This document shows positions 18,870 to 27,299 of a DNA stretch of 64,000 nucleotides, piece by piece (the stretch's first letter is position 1; each line of letters begins with the position of its first letter). This DNA is from Pseudolysinimonas_A sp039912695 (GTDB lineage Bacteria; Actinomycetota; Actinomycetes; Actinomycetales; Microbacteriaceae): positions 1-64,000 of the forward strand of contig NZ_JBDSPJ010000008.1 of NCBI RefSeq assembly GCF_039912695.1, written 5' to 3'. Position numbers and translations under genes: made by a program. The notes under the pieces are model-generated. The model ran no database searches, was not told where the DNA came from, and saw nothing but the letters and a program-made list of their open reading frames with translations.

Positions 18870-19933
18870 AGCGGCGAAGCGATCGCGACGAGCCCCTCGG
18901 CCACCACCTCGGTGGAGCCGTCGGTTAACACCCACCCGGAGCCAGGTCGCAACCGCTGCCCAGCAACTTTCGTAGGCCCGATTGCAACCACGATCGCAGG
19001 CGCCTCGACAGCTGCCGAAGCCCCTGCACTGAGAATCCTGAGCTGCCAGCCCGCTCCCGGCGGGGCGAAGGTAGACACCCCACCTTGGACCTTCGGAAGG
19101 AGTCTCGGGGCCGCGGACGCCCGGAAGTCCAGCACCGCCACCAGTTCGGCGACATCCACGTGCTTGGGGGTGAGACCGCCGCGCAGCACGTTGTCGGACG
19201 GGCCCATCAGCTCGATCCCGAGCCCTTCCTGATACGCGTGGATGTTTCCCGCCGGCAGATAGAGCGCCTCGCCCCGCCGCAACACGACGGTGTGCAGCAG
19301 CAGCGAGATCGCGATCCCCGGGTCGCCCGGGAACGCCTGGACGAGCTCACGCACGGTGCGCCACGACTCGCCCGTAGCCCCAGCGGCGGCCGCCGATACC
19401 TCGCCCACCACACTCGCAACCTCCGGGGTCCCCGACAGCAGCCACTCGAAGACCGGGCGGATATCGGCATCCCAACGCAGCCCCGGGAGGAGGTGCCCGA
19501 CCCCACCAGCAGCCAACACGGCACGGGTCTCGGCGACGGGGCGAAACCCGCACAACGCGCGAAACCGGTCACTCAGCGCGTAGATCATCTCAGGCTTGGC
19601 ATACGGATCTTTGTAGTTGCGATTCGGCGCATCGAGCGGGATACCCGCGGCGTTCTCGCGTGCGAAACCGTCCTGCGCCTGCTCGGTCGTGGGATGGGCC
19701 TGAAGAGACAGTGATGACGCGGCAGCGAGGATCTTCATCAGGAACGGCAGGTCGCCGACGACATCCCTCAGCGACCCTTCCCGGCCGACCAGACGCGACG
19801 GCGAGCCCGGGTGCGTGCCAAACCAGAGCTCGGCTTCGGGGCGCCCAGACGGTGCCCGACCCTGCAGCTCGGCGATGGCCGTGGTAGAACCCCACGTGTA
19901 ATCGCGCGGTTCATTGGTGATCTCCACGAACAT
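18866..19933 (-). CDS. manA: Mannose-6-phosphate isomerase, class I
   Basis: A 355-residue zinc enzyme interconverting fructose-6-phosphate and mannose-6-phosphate, the entry to GDP-mannose and mannosylated envelope lipids. Type I PMI motifs are clear: AELWFGTHPGSPS, SLSLQAHPTTEQA with the zinc-binding Gln/His, NYKDPYAKPEMIYAL, and ALYLPAGNIHAYQEG. The start ATG is backed by GGAGGTG 5 bases upstream, one of the strongest Shine-Dalgarno sites here. It converges with the acyltransferase and the stops overlap. No phosphomannomutase is beside it, unlike the usual actinobacterial order. Confidence 0.95.
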   Translation of the reverse strand: MFVEITNEPRDYTWGSTTAIAELQGRAPSGRPEAELWFGTHPGSPSRLVGREGSLRDVVGDLPFLMKILAAASSLSLQAHPTTEQAQDGFARENAAGIPLDAPNRNYKDPYAKPEMIYALSDRFRALCGFRPVAETRAVLAAGGVGHLLPGLRWDADIRPVFEWLLSGTPEVASVVGEVSAAAAGATGESWRTVRELVQAFPGDPGIAISLLLHTVVLRRGEALYLPAGNIHAYQEGLGIELMGPSDNVLRGGLTPKHVDVAELVAVLDFRASAAPRLLPKVQGGVSTFAPPGAGWQLRILSAGASAAVEAPAIVVAIGPTKVAGQRLRPGSGWVLTDGSTEVVAEGLVAIASPL

Positions 19934-20002
19934 CGCACACCTCCATCCCGCCGCTCTTGCACCAAAGTACCAACGGCATAGGCCACGCCACGCGCAGGCT
20001 CG

Positions 20003-20008
20003 TAGGCT
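20003..20008 (+). promoter_or_regulatory. -10 element for leaderless acyl-CoA dehydrogenase
   Basis: TAGGCT lies 6 bases before the ATG at 20015, with no Shine-Dalgarno. Confidence 0.5.
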
Positions 20009-20014
20009 CCGGAT

Positions 20015-21193
20015 ATGGAATTCAGCACGCTCACCAGCGACTTCTACGGCTTCGAGAACGGACTCGCCGACAACGAGAAGGAGCTGCTGGTGAAATTGCG
20101 GCACTGGCTCGAAACCGAGGTCAAGCCGATCGTCAACGACCACTGGGCTCGGGCGGAGTTTCCGATGATGTTGGTGAAGGGTCTCGCCGATCTCGGCATC
20201 TTCGGGATGCCGTGGGAAGAGACCCGCCCTTTCGAGAACACTGCGGTCTTCCGGGGCTGGGTCGCCCTCGAACTCGCGCGCGTCGACGCCTCGGTCGCGA
20301 CACTCGTCGGCATGCAGAACGGCCTCGTGATGGGAGCCATCGGGGTCGCCGGCTCGACCGAACAGCGCGCCGAATGGCTGCCCAAGTTCGCGACCGGCGA
20401 ATGGTTGGGATGCTTCGCCCTCACCGAGCCACTGTCGGGCTCCGACTCCGCTCAGGGACTTCGCACGGTCGCGGAGCGCGATGGTGATGACTGGGTGATC
20501 AGCGGTTCCAAGCGTTGGATCGGCAACGGCACGATTGCGTCGCACTCGATCGTCTGGGCGAAGAGTTCCGAAGACGGTCAGGTGAAGGGTTTCCTGGTTC
20601 CGACGTCGACGCCCGGCTGGTCGGCATCCAAAATCGAAAACAAGCAGGCGCTTCGGATCGTGCAGAACGCCGACATCACCCTCGACAAGGTGCGGGTTCC
20701 CGAGGCGAACCGCCTGCAGAACGGCAACTCGTTCCGCGACACGGCCGCCGTGCTGCGTCTCACTCGCGCCGAGGTTGCCTGGGCTGCCGTCGGAAACTCG
20801 ATCGGCGCCTACGAGGCCGCCGTGAAGTACGGGTCGGAGCGCATCCAATTCGGCAAGACGATCGACGGTCACCAGCTCATCCAGGAGCACTACGCGAAAA
20901 TGCTCGGCAACATCACCTCGTCGATCGCGCTCTGCACGCGGGTCTCGGCAATGCTCGATGAGGGCATCCAGAGAGATGAGCACGCGGCGCTCGCGAAAGA
21001 GTTCACCACCTCGCGGATGCGCGAAACCGTGGCCTGGGCACGAGAGAGCATGGGCGGCAACGGCATCGTGCTCGACTACGACGTGATGCGGCACTTCGCG
21101 GATGCCGAGGCGCTGTACTCGTACGAAGGAACCCGGGAGATGAACACCCTCATCGTCGGTCGCGCGATTACCGGCAAAGCTGCGTTCGTCTGA
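20015..21193 (+). CDS. Acyl-CoA dehydrogenase (glutaryl-CoA dehydrogenase-like)
   Basis: A 392-residue FAD enzyme. Visible motifs are CFALTEPLSGSDSAQGLRT (FAD/substrate loop), RWIGNGTIA, RIQFGKTIDGHQLIQE, and MGGNGIVLDYDVMRHFADAEALYSYEGT, where the Glu of YEGT is the catalytic base position shared with glutaryl- and short-chain acyl-CoA dehydrogenases. It probably acts in amino-acid or fatty-acid breakdown and has no evident link to the glycan genes around it, so it looks like a resident core gene. The leaderless start at ATG 20015 is supported by an upstream TAGGCT. Confidence 0.93.
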   Translation: MEFSTLTSDFYGFENGLADNEKELLVKLRHWLETEVKPIVNDHWARAEFPMMLVKGLADLGIFGMPWEETRPFENTAVFRGWVALELARVDASVATLVGMQNGLVMGAIGVAGSTEQRAEWLPKFATGEWLGCFALTEPLSGSDSAQGLRTVAERDGDDWVISGSKRWIGNGTIASHSIVWAKSSEDGQVKGFLVPTSTPGWSASKIENKQALRIVQNADITLDKVRVPEANRLQNGNSFRDTAAVLRLTRAEVAWAAVGNSIGAYEAAVKYGSERIQFGKTIDGHQLIQEHYAKMLGNITSSIALCTRVSAMLDEGIQRDEHAALAKEFTTSRMRETVAWARESMGGNGIVLDYDVMRHFADAEALYSYEGTREMNTLIVGRAITGKAAFV

Positions 21194-21206
21194 AACCCAG
21201 GACCGC

Positions 21207-21212
21207 TAACCT
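21207..21212 (+). promoter_or_regulatory. -10 element for leaderless polymerase gene
   Basis: TAACCT lies 6 bases before the ATG at 21219, 13 bases past the acyl-CoA dehydrogenase stop. Confidence 0.5.
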
Positions 21213-21218
21213 GAGCGA

Positions 21219-22529
21219 ATGACCACGGCCGGGGCGAGCGCATACCGCCGCACGCTGGCCATTGCCGGTATCTTCACGCTGATGTCGGGTGACACCTGGC
21301 GTTACATGCTCACCTGGTGGGGCTGGGGTGCGATCGTCCTGATCCTCACCGTGCTCGGAATCATTGAGCTGGTACGCAGCCGCATCGACCTGCGCCGGCT
21401 GCCCATCCTGCTCCTGGCCACCCTCGCCCTGATGGCGCTTTCGATCGCCTGGTCGAATTATCGATTCGAGAGCGTGATCGGCGTCGTCGCGATGGCCGTC
21501 ACGACGACGTTCGCGGTGTTCCTCGCGACCTGCTTCACGTGGGACCAAATTGTCGATGCCCTCGTATTCACGACACGTTTCATCCTCGGCGTCTCGCTCC
21601 TCTTCGAGCTCTACGTTGAGGTCTTCGTCGGCTACCCCATGCTGCCGTTCTTCGTCAACTACCACTCGCTGCCGATCATCCCCGCGGCGTTCTACTGGTC
21701 GCAGGCGCTGCTGTTCGACGGCGGTCGCATTCAGGGCATCCAAGGCAACGCGAACCTCCTGGCGATTACCGCCCTGATCGCCCTCATCGTCGGCTTCGCG
21801 CGGTCGATCGCCGGACGCGGCAACCGCCTCGGCCTGATCTTCTGGTCGATCGTCGGCGTCGCGGTGCTGCTCCTGACCCGGTCGAGCACCGTGCTGATCG
21901 CAACCGTCGCGGTCGGGGTTGTCACCCTCGTCGCGTGGTTCGCTCGTCGCGGCTCGGGTCGACGGCGAACGATCACGCTCGTCGCGTTCGTCCCGTTCCT
22001 TGCGGCCGTCGTCGCGACCGCCGTGGCATTCCGCGAGCCCCTGCTCGACCTGCTGGGCAAGAGCGATGACCTCTCCCACCGGCTCGACATCTGGGCGTCG
22101 GTCGCGAATCTCGCCATCGAACACCCTGTCGCGGGCTGGGGGTGGGTGAGCTATTGGGCGCCCTGGGTGGAACCGTTCCGTCACCTCGCGGTGTTCAACG
22201 GCGTCACCTATCTGCAGGCCCACAACGCCTGGCTCGACATCTTCTTGCAGCTCGGGATCATTGGGCTCGTCGTGATGGGGCTGTATGTGCTCACCACCAT
22301 CATGCGTAGCTGGTCATACGCCCTCGATGGACCGCGCGCGAATGCTCTCCTGCCGTTGGCAATCGTTACCGCACTGCTCGTGCAGTCTCTCGCTGAGAGC
22401 CGACTGCTGATCGAGATCGGCTGGGCCCTTCTGGTGATCGTCAGCATTCGAACGGCGACGAATCGTTGGGCTCGCGGCGACAGTGGCGGGGCGCCGATCA
22501 CCGCTCCGGTCGCGACGCGCTCTCTCTAA
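21219..22529 (+). CDS. O-antigen ligase/polymerase family membrane protein (Wzy-like)
   Basis: A 436-residue integral membrane protein with about 11 hydrophobic segments. The Wzy_C-type region is recognisable: RLDIWASVANLAIEHPVAGWG, a periplasmic-type loop, then LQAHNAWLDIFLQLGIIGLV. Proteins of this family polymerise or ligate lipid-linked glycan repeat units on the outer face of the membrane. A Wzx-like flippase is convergent and overlaps its end by 4 bases, which supports a Wzx/Wzy pathway. The donor lipid and specificity cannot be inferred. Confidence 0.85.
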   Translation: MTTAGASAYRRTLAIAGIFTLMSGDTWRYMLTWWGWGAIVLILTVLGIIELVRSRIDLRRLPILLLATLALMALSIAWSNYRFESVIGVVAMAVTTTFAVFLATCFTWDQIVDALVFTTRFILGVSLLFELYVEVFVGYPMLPFFVNYHSLPIIPAAFYWSQALLFDGGRIQGIQGNANLLAITALIALIVGFARSIAGRGNRLGLIFWSIVGVAVLLLTRSSTVLIATVAVGVVTLVAWFARRGSGRRRTITLVAFVPFLAAVVATAVAFREPLLDLLGKSDDLSHRLDIWASVANLAIEHPVAGWGWVSYWAPWVEPFRHLAVFNGVTYLQAHNAWLDIFLQLGIIGLVVMGLYVLTTIMRSWSYALDGPRANALLPLAIVTALLVQSLAESRLLIEIGWALLVIVSIRTATNRWARGDSGGAPITAPVATRSL

Positions 22530-23800
22530 ACGGTCGTAGCGCGCGACCAGCGCCGGATGACGAAGATGGTCTGAGCGGTCACCGAGACCATCTCGCCGAT
22601 CGCGAGGCCCCAAGCACCGCCCGCCGCGCCGAACAGCCCGGCGAGCACCAGAATGGCCGGCACCCCGGCGGTCGCCCCCAGGATGACGCACACCAGAAAG
22701 TCGCGACGGGCGCCCAGCGCAACGAGAATGACGCGGCCGAGGGCGGTGCCGACCGCGATCCCCAGAGTTGCGACCCCGAACCCCAGGGCAGTGAACTCGT
22801 CGATCGCCACGGCGGGTCCGAAGAGCAGCGAGGTCAAGAGCGGGCCGAGAGTAGCGAAGGCCACGAATCCCATCACCCCGAGTCCGAGGTGGGCTAACAC
22901 CGCGAGACGTGCTCGTGGCGGGAAGCGGGCGTGCCCGGCCTCCACCACCCAGCCCTGAGCCGCGTTGCCGAGCGCCGACGCGGCGTACTGACTCATCCGG
23001 TAGAACTTGTCGCCCGAGACGTAGGTCGCGGCTTGGGCGACGGTGGCCATTGCGCTGACGAACGTCACAGCCAGGGCGTTGTACGCACCCCCGGCGACCT
23101 CGATCGCCATCGCCGAACCGTTGCGGCGCAGCATCCGTCCGACCTCACCGCGCGCCCCCCGATGGTCCCGTAACCCGCCGATCGTGCGGACCGTGAAGAT
23201 GGCCGTGCTGACGAGTGAGGCGACGATCAGCAGGAGCGGATACCAGAACACGACGCCGGTGGTCACCAGCAGCGCCGCCGCGGCGAGGGTGGCCACCATC
23301 CGAGGTGCGATCTCATAGCGCACCAGCAGACCGGCCTTGCCAACGCCGACCATGTACCAGGCGGCGGAGAGCCCGCTCACGGCGAGCGCGACCGTCATCA
23401 GAGCGGATTCGAGCACATGACCGGGAGGTGCCACCATCGACGCGACAACCACGGCTGCCGCGGTGAACGGCAGGAACATCACGAGCCGAACCGGAAGGCT
23501 TTCGCGCAGAACATCTGCACGATCCCCCGGCTGGGCACGAGCCACCATCGTGGGCCCGACGGTGTTGTAGCCGAGCGATATGAAGAGTGCGGCAAACGCT
23601 CCGGCCGACTGCCCGACGGCGATCGCCAGCCAAGAGTCGGCCCCCGCCAGACGGGAGAGCAGCGGCAGGAAGAGGAAGGGTGTGACCAGGGAGAGGAACG
23701 GCAATCCCGCGAAAGCGACCACGCGGCGCATGAAGCCGCCGTTCTCGCTGCGACGGTGATCGAGGTCGCCGTCGGCAGGTTGAGCGCCGTCGTCCCTCAC
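22526..23800 (-). CDS. Polysaccharide flippase-like membrane protein (Wzx-like, MOP superfamily)
   Basis: A 424-residue protein with about 12 transmembrane segments, in the MOP/PST flippase style (VVAFAGLPFLSLVTPFLFLPLLSRL at the start, paired helices separated by basic loops). It would move undecaprenyl- or decaprenyl-linked glycans across the membrane for the Wzy-like enzyme. GTG 23800 is chosen because TACGCT lies 7 bases upstream, the leaderless pattern used repeatedly here. ATG 23732 (MRRVVAFAG) is the alternative and would remove about 22 hydrophilic residues. Confidence 0.82.
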   Translation of the reverse strand: MRDDGAQPADGDLDHRRSENGGFMRRVVAFAGLPFLSLVTPFLFLPLLSRLAGADSWLAIAVGQSAGAFAALFISLGYNTVGPTMVARAQPGDRADVLRESLPVRLVMFLPFTAAAVVVASMVAPPGHVLESALMTVALAVSGLSAAWYMVGVGKAGLLVRYEIAPRMVATLAAAALLVTTGVVFWYPLLLIVASLVSTAIFTVRTIGGLRDHRGARGEVGRMLRRNGSAMAIEVAGGAYNALAVTFVSAMATVAQAATYVSGDKFYRMSQYAASALGNAAQGWVVEAGHARFPPRARLAVLAHLGLGVMGFVAFATLGPLLTSLLFGPAVAIDEFTALGFGVATLGIAVGTALGRVILVALGARRDFLVCVILGATAGVPAILVLAGLFGAAGGAWGLAIGEMVSVTAQTIFVIRRWSRATTV

Positions 23801-23807
23801 CGTCCAC

Positions 23808-23813
23808 AGCGTA
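23808..23813 (-). promoter_or_regulatory. -10 element for leaderless flippase gene
   Basis: TACGCT on the minus strand ends 7 bases before GTG 23800. It forms a divergent pair with the element at 23857. Confidence 0.5.
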
Positions 23814-23856
23814 GCCGTCCGACCCGGCCGTGCCGGAGAGGCCCGAAGTGACCGGA

Positions 23857-23862
23857 TAACAT
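23857..23862 (+). promoter_or_regulatory. -10 element for WbpD-like acetyltransferase
   Basis: TAACAT ends 7 bases before GTG 23870. This spacing favours GTG 23870 over ATG 23861, which would overlap the element. Confidence 0.45.
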
Positions 23863-23869
23863 GGCCGGT

Positions 23870-24463
23870 GTGTCTGTCGCGCATCCCACCGCCGATGTTG
23901 CCGACTCGGCGGTCATCGGTGAGGGTTCGAAGGTTTGGCACTACGCCCAGGTGCGCGAAGGTGCGCGCCTCGGGCGCAACTGCATCATCGGTCGCGGGGC
24001 CTACATCGGCACCGGCGTCGAACTCGGCGACAACTGCAAGGTGCAGAACTACGCGCTGGTCTACGAACCCGCGAAGCTCGGCAACGGCGTCTTCATCGGA
24101 CCGGCCGTCGTGCTCACCAACGACCATTTCCCGCGCGCCATCAACGGCGACGGATCGCTGAAGTCGGCCCACGACTGGGAGCCGGTCGGCGTCACCATCC
24201 ACGAAGGTGCCTCGATCGGCGCGAGTGCGACCTGCGTGGCTCCCGTCACGATCGGGCGTTGGGCCCTGGTCGGATCCGGCGCCGTCGTGGTCAAAGACGT
24301 TCCCGACTTCGCCCTCGTCGTGGGCAGCCCGGCACGCCGGGTCGGCTGGGTGGGCAAGGCCGGAGTTCCGCTTGAGTCCGCGCCGAACGACGAGTGGATC
24401 TGCCCGCAGACCGGCGAACGCTACCTCGAGACCAATGGCGCCCTGAAAGAGGCTGATTCATGA
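23870..24463 (+). CDS. WbpD/WlbB-like nucleotide-sugar 3-N-acetyltransferase (beta-helix)
   Basis: A 197-residue left-handed beta-helix acetyltransferase. Sequence marks of the WbpD group are HPTADVADSAVIGEGSKVWHYAQVREGARLG, NCIIGRGAYIGTGVELG, and VVLTNDHFPRA. The family acetylates the 3-amino group of UDP-GlcNAc3NA-type uronic acids using acetyl-CoA. It is coupled by ATGA to a WbpE-like aminotransferase and then a WbpB-like oxidoreductase, the same trio as in Pseudomonas and Bordetella O-antigen loci. Start GTG 23870 is preferred on promoter spacing; ATG 23861 adds three residues. Confidence 0.87.
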   Translation: MSVAHPTADVADSAVIGEGSKVWHYAQVREGARLGRNCIIGRGAYIGTGVELGDNCKVQNYALVYEPAKLGNGVFIGPAVVLTNDHFPRAINGDGSLKSAHDWEPVGVTIHEGASIGASATCVAPVTIGRWALVGSGAVVVKDVPDFALVVGSPARRVGWVGKAGVPLESAPNDEWICPQTGERYLETNGALKEADS

Positions 24464-25557
24464 ACGACTTCATCCCCCCGGCCAAGCCCATCATCGGCGA
24501 AGACGAGATCGACGCGGTAACGCGGGTCATGCGCAGCGGCATGGTCGCGCAAGGCCCCGAGGTCGCCGCTTTCGAGCGCGAGTTCGCCGCACACTTCGTC
24601 GACGGTCGTCCCACGGTCGCCGTGAATTCGGGTACTGCGGGCCTGCACCTCGGCCTGCTGGCCGTCGGAGTCGGACCCGGCGACGAGGTCATCGTGCCGT
24701 CCTTCACGTTCGCCGCGACCGGCAACTCGGTCGCACTTACCGGGGCCACCCCGGTGTTCGCCGACATTGAGCCCGCGACCTTCACCCTCGATCCCGCCTC
24801 GGTCGAAGCCGCGATTACTCCGCGCACCAAGGGCATCATGCCCGTGCATCTCTACGGTCACCCGGGCCGGATGACGGAGCTGGGTGAGATCGCGAAACGT
24901 CACGGCATCGCGATCTACGAGGATGCGGCCCAGGCCCACGGCGCGAAGCTCGACGGCCGGTCGGTCGGCACGTTCGGGGAGTTCGCGATGTTCAGCCTCT
25001 ACCCCACCAAGAACATGACGAGTGGCGAAGGCGGGATGGTCACCGTCTCGACCGAGGAGTTCGCGCGCCGCGTGCGGCTGTTCCGCAATCAGGGCATGGA
25101 GAAGCAGTACGAGAACGAGGTCGTCGGCTTCAACGCGCGCATGACCGACATCCACGCCGCGATCGGTCGCGTGCAGCTCACCAAGGTGGATGCCTGGACG
25201 GCGACTCGGCAGGCCAACGCCGCGTTCCTCGACGCGCACCTCTCCGGCGTAGTCGTGCCGCCCGTGATGCCGGGCGCCGAGCACGTTTACCACCAGTACA
25301 CGATCCGTGTGCCCGAGGGCCGCGACGCGTTCGTCACCGCGCTCCGTGAAGAGCACCAGATCGGCAGCGGCGTCTACTACCCGATCCCGAACCATCGGCT
25401 CCCGTCACTCGCTTCCTATGCGCCCGGGCTCGATCTGCCTGAAACGGAGCGTGCCGCGCGCGAGGTCGTCTCACTCCCGGTGCACCCGTCACTGAGCCAG
25501 GGCGACCTCGAGCGCATCGTCGAAGCCGTGAACGCGCTCGCGAAGGCGGGCTCCTGA
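24460..25557 (+). CDS. WbpE/WlbC-like nucleotide-sugar 3-aminotransferase (DegT family)
   Basis: A 365-residue PLP enzyme. Marks: VNSGTAGLHLGLLAVGVGPGDE, VPSFTFAATGNSVALTG, YEDAAQAHGAKLDG (cofactor Asp), and FSLYPTKNMTSGEGGM with the Schiff-base Lys. Its placement between a WbpD-like acetyltransferase and a WbpB-like oxidoreductase points to transamination of UDP-3-keto-GlcNAcA to UDP-GlcNAc3NA. It overlaps the preceding gene by ATGA and the next by one base, a compact three-gene operon. Confidence 0.9.
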   Translation: MNDFIPPAKPIIGEDEIDAVTRVMRSGMVAQGPEVAAFEREFAAHFVDGRPTVAVNSGTAGLHLGLLAVGVGPGDEVIVPSFTFAATGNSVALTGATPVFADIEPATFTLDPASVEAAITPRTKGIMPVHLYGHPGRMTELGEIAKRHGIAIYEDAAQAHGAKLDGRSVGTFGEFAMFSLYPTKNMTSGEGGMVTVSTEEFARRVRLFRNQGMEKQYENEVVGFNARMTDIHAAIGRVQLTKVDAWTATRQANAAFLDAHLSGVVVPPVMPGAEHVYHQYTIRVPEGRDAFVTALREEHQIGSGVYYPIPNHRLPSLASYAPGLDLPETERAAREVVSLPVHPSLSQGDLERIVEAVNALAKAGS

Positions 25558-26534
25558 TGTCGCTTCGGGCCGGTCTCGTCGGTCTCGGGGTGATGGGTCG
25601 CAACCACGCGCGGGTGCTCGGCTCCCTCTCCGGTGTCGAGTTTGTCGGCATCTCCGACCCGGCGCCGAACGTGCCCGAGTCGGTCGAGGGCCGCCCGGTC
25701 GTTCACGATCTCGAAGACCTGATTGCGATCGGCATCGATTACGCGGTCGTCGCGGCTCCGACCGTCTTTCACATGGAGATCGGCACGCGTCTCGCGGAGG
25801 CCGGAATCCACGCCCTCATCGAGAAGCCGGTTGCCTCGACCGCCGAAGACTCGCGCACGCTGCGCGACTTGTTCGCCGCCAAGGGACTGATCGGCGGCGT
25901 CGGCCACATTGAGCGGTACAACCCTGCGTTGCAGGGCGCCCGGCAGCGCCTCGAAGACGGGATGCTCGGCGAGATCTACCAGATCGCGACGCGGCGGCAA
26001 GGTCCATTCCCGGGGCGCATCGCCGACGTCGGCGTCATCAAGGATCTCGCGTCGCACGACATCGATCTCACGGCCTGGGTCGCCCAGCACGAGTTCGTTT
26101 CGGTCAACGCCCGCACCGCGCACCGAAGTGGGCGCCCGCACGAAGACATGGTGCTCGCCGTAGGCACCCTGAGCGACGGAACGATCACCTCACACGTCGT
26201 GAACTGGCTCACCCCGTTCAAAGAGCGCCTGACGGTCATCACCGGCGAGAACGGCGTACTCGTCGCCGACACGCTCAACGCCAACCTCACCTACTACGAG
26301 AACGGCCGCATCGAGGTCTCGTGGGACCCGGGCGAGTTCCGCGGCGTCTCGGAGGGCGACTCGACGCGGTACGCGCTCGATCGCAAGGAGCCTCTGCTCG
26401 CCGAGCACGAAGCGTTCCGCGACTCGGTACTCGCTGGTGAGCCCCGCGGCATCGTCACCCTCGAGGAGGGTGCACGCGTCGTCGAGATCGCCGAGCGGAT
26501 GCTCGCGGACGGGCTGTCGACCCGACTCGAATGA
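25557..26534 (+). CDS. WbpB/WlbA-like Gfo/Idh/MocA nucleotide-sugar oxidoreductase
   Basis: A 325-residue NAD-dependent oxidoreductase. The Rossmann start is LRAGLVGLGVMGRNHARVLG, followed by AAPTVFHMEIGTRLAEAGIHALIEKP with the family EKP motif and GVGHIERYNPAL. The C-terminal domain has DVGVIKDLASHDIDLTAW with the active-site region HDID. WbpB-type enzymes oxidise C3 of UDP-GlcNAcA, supplying the keto sugar to the upstream aminotransferase. Third gene of the operon; the stop lies 3 bases from the convergent HisF-like stop. Confidence 0.9.
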   Translation: MSLRAGLVGLGVMGRNHARVLGSLSGVEFVGISDPAPNVPESVEGRPVVHDLEDLIAIGIDYAVVAAPTVFHMEIGTRLAEAGIHALIEKPVASTAEDSRTLRDLFAAKGLIGGVGHIERYNPALQGARQRLEDGMLGEIYQIATRRQGPFPGRIADVGVIKDLASHDIDLTAWVAQHEFVSVNARTAHRSGRPHEDMVLAVGTLSDGTITSHVVNWLTPFKERLTVITGENGVLVADTLNANLTYYENGRIEVSWDPGEFRGVSEGDSTRYALDRKEPLLAEHEAFRDSVLAGEPRGIVTLEEGARVVEIAERMLADGLSTRLE

Positions 26535-26537
26535 GCG

Positions 26538-27299
26538 TCAGATCCCGAGCGACCGCACCTGCTCGGGGGCCGGGTAGGAGATGAGCACGGCCCGGTGTTT
26601 GCCGTTAAGCACGAACATGCTGCCGGCCGCGACAGCGGAGGCACCAGCTTCGAGCGCGGTGCGGAAGTCGTCGAAGGCGGAGGCCCCGCCTAGCGCGACG
26701 ACAGGGACCGTGACTGCGGACGCCACGGACTCGACGAGCTTGAGGTCGTAGCCGCTGAAGGTGCCCTCGCGGTCAATCGAGGACACGATGATCTCCCCCG
26801 CGCCCAGCTCTTGAGCGCGGAGAGCGGCCTCGGCGGGCGTAAGCCCCACGCGCTTCGAAGCGCGACGGATGAAGGTGTCCCAGCCGCCGGTCATCCTCTT
26901 CTTCGCGTCGATGCTCACGACTGTGCTGGACGCGCCGAGGGCCGTCGAGATCTCGGTGATCGACTCGGGTCGCGTGAAGGCGACGGTATTCAGCACGACC
27001 TTCTCGATGCCGATCCCGGTGATGCGTCGGGCATCGGCGACCGAGGTGATGCCTCCCCCGTAGGCGACCGGCATAAACGCTTCACTCGCGATGTCCTCGA
27101 TGAGCCCGTAGTTGACCCCCGTACCCCTCACCGAAGCGTCGATATCGCAGATGACCAGTTCGTCGACCTGCTTCTCGTTGAAGATCCGCACCGCGTTGAT
27201 CGGGTCGCCGACGTACTTGTCCCCGGCGAAGCGCACCGGCTTTACCAGGTATCCATCGCTCACCAGGAGCACGGGGATTACCCGCGGGAAAACGTTCAT
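26538..27299 (-). CDS. HisF-like (WbuZ/HisF2-type) subunit for sugar amidine formation
   Basis: A 253-residue (beta/alpha)8 barrel like imidazole glycerol phosphate synthase cyclase. The N-terminus RVIPVLLVSDGYLVKPVRF has Leu12 where histidine-pathway HisF has catalytic Asp11, while the second Asp (131, SIDAKKR) is kept. KYVGDPINAVRIFNEKQVDELVICDI is the signature of HisF2/WbuZ proteins in O-antigen clusters. These accept ammonia from a HisH partner and deliver it to a WbpG-type ATP-dependent enzyme that turns an N-acetyl into an acetamidino group. It overlaps the HisH-like stop by 4 bases and converges on the WbpB-like gene. A role in histidine synthesis is unlikely. Confidence 0.88.
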   Translation of the reverse strand: MNVFPRVIPVLLVSDGYLVKPVRFAGDKYVGDPINAVRIFNEKQVDELVICDIDASVRGTGVNYGLIEDIASEAFMPVAYGGGITSVADARRITGIGIEKVVLNTVAFTRPESITEISTALGASSTVVSIDAKKRMTGGWDTFIRRASKRVGLTPAEAALRAQELGAGEIIVSSIDREGTFSGYDLKLVESVASAVTVPVVALGGASAFDDFRTALEAGASAVAAGSMFVLNGKHRAVLISYPAPEQVRSLGI

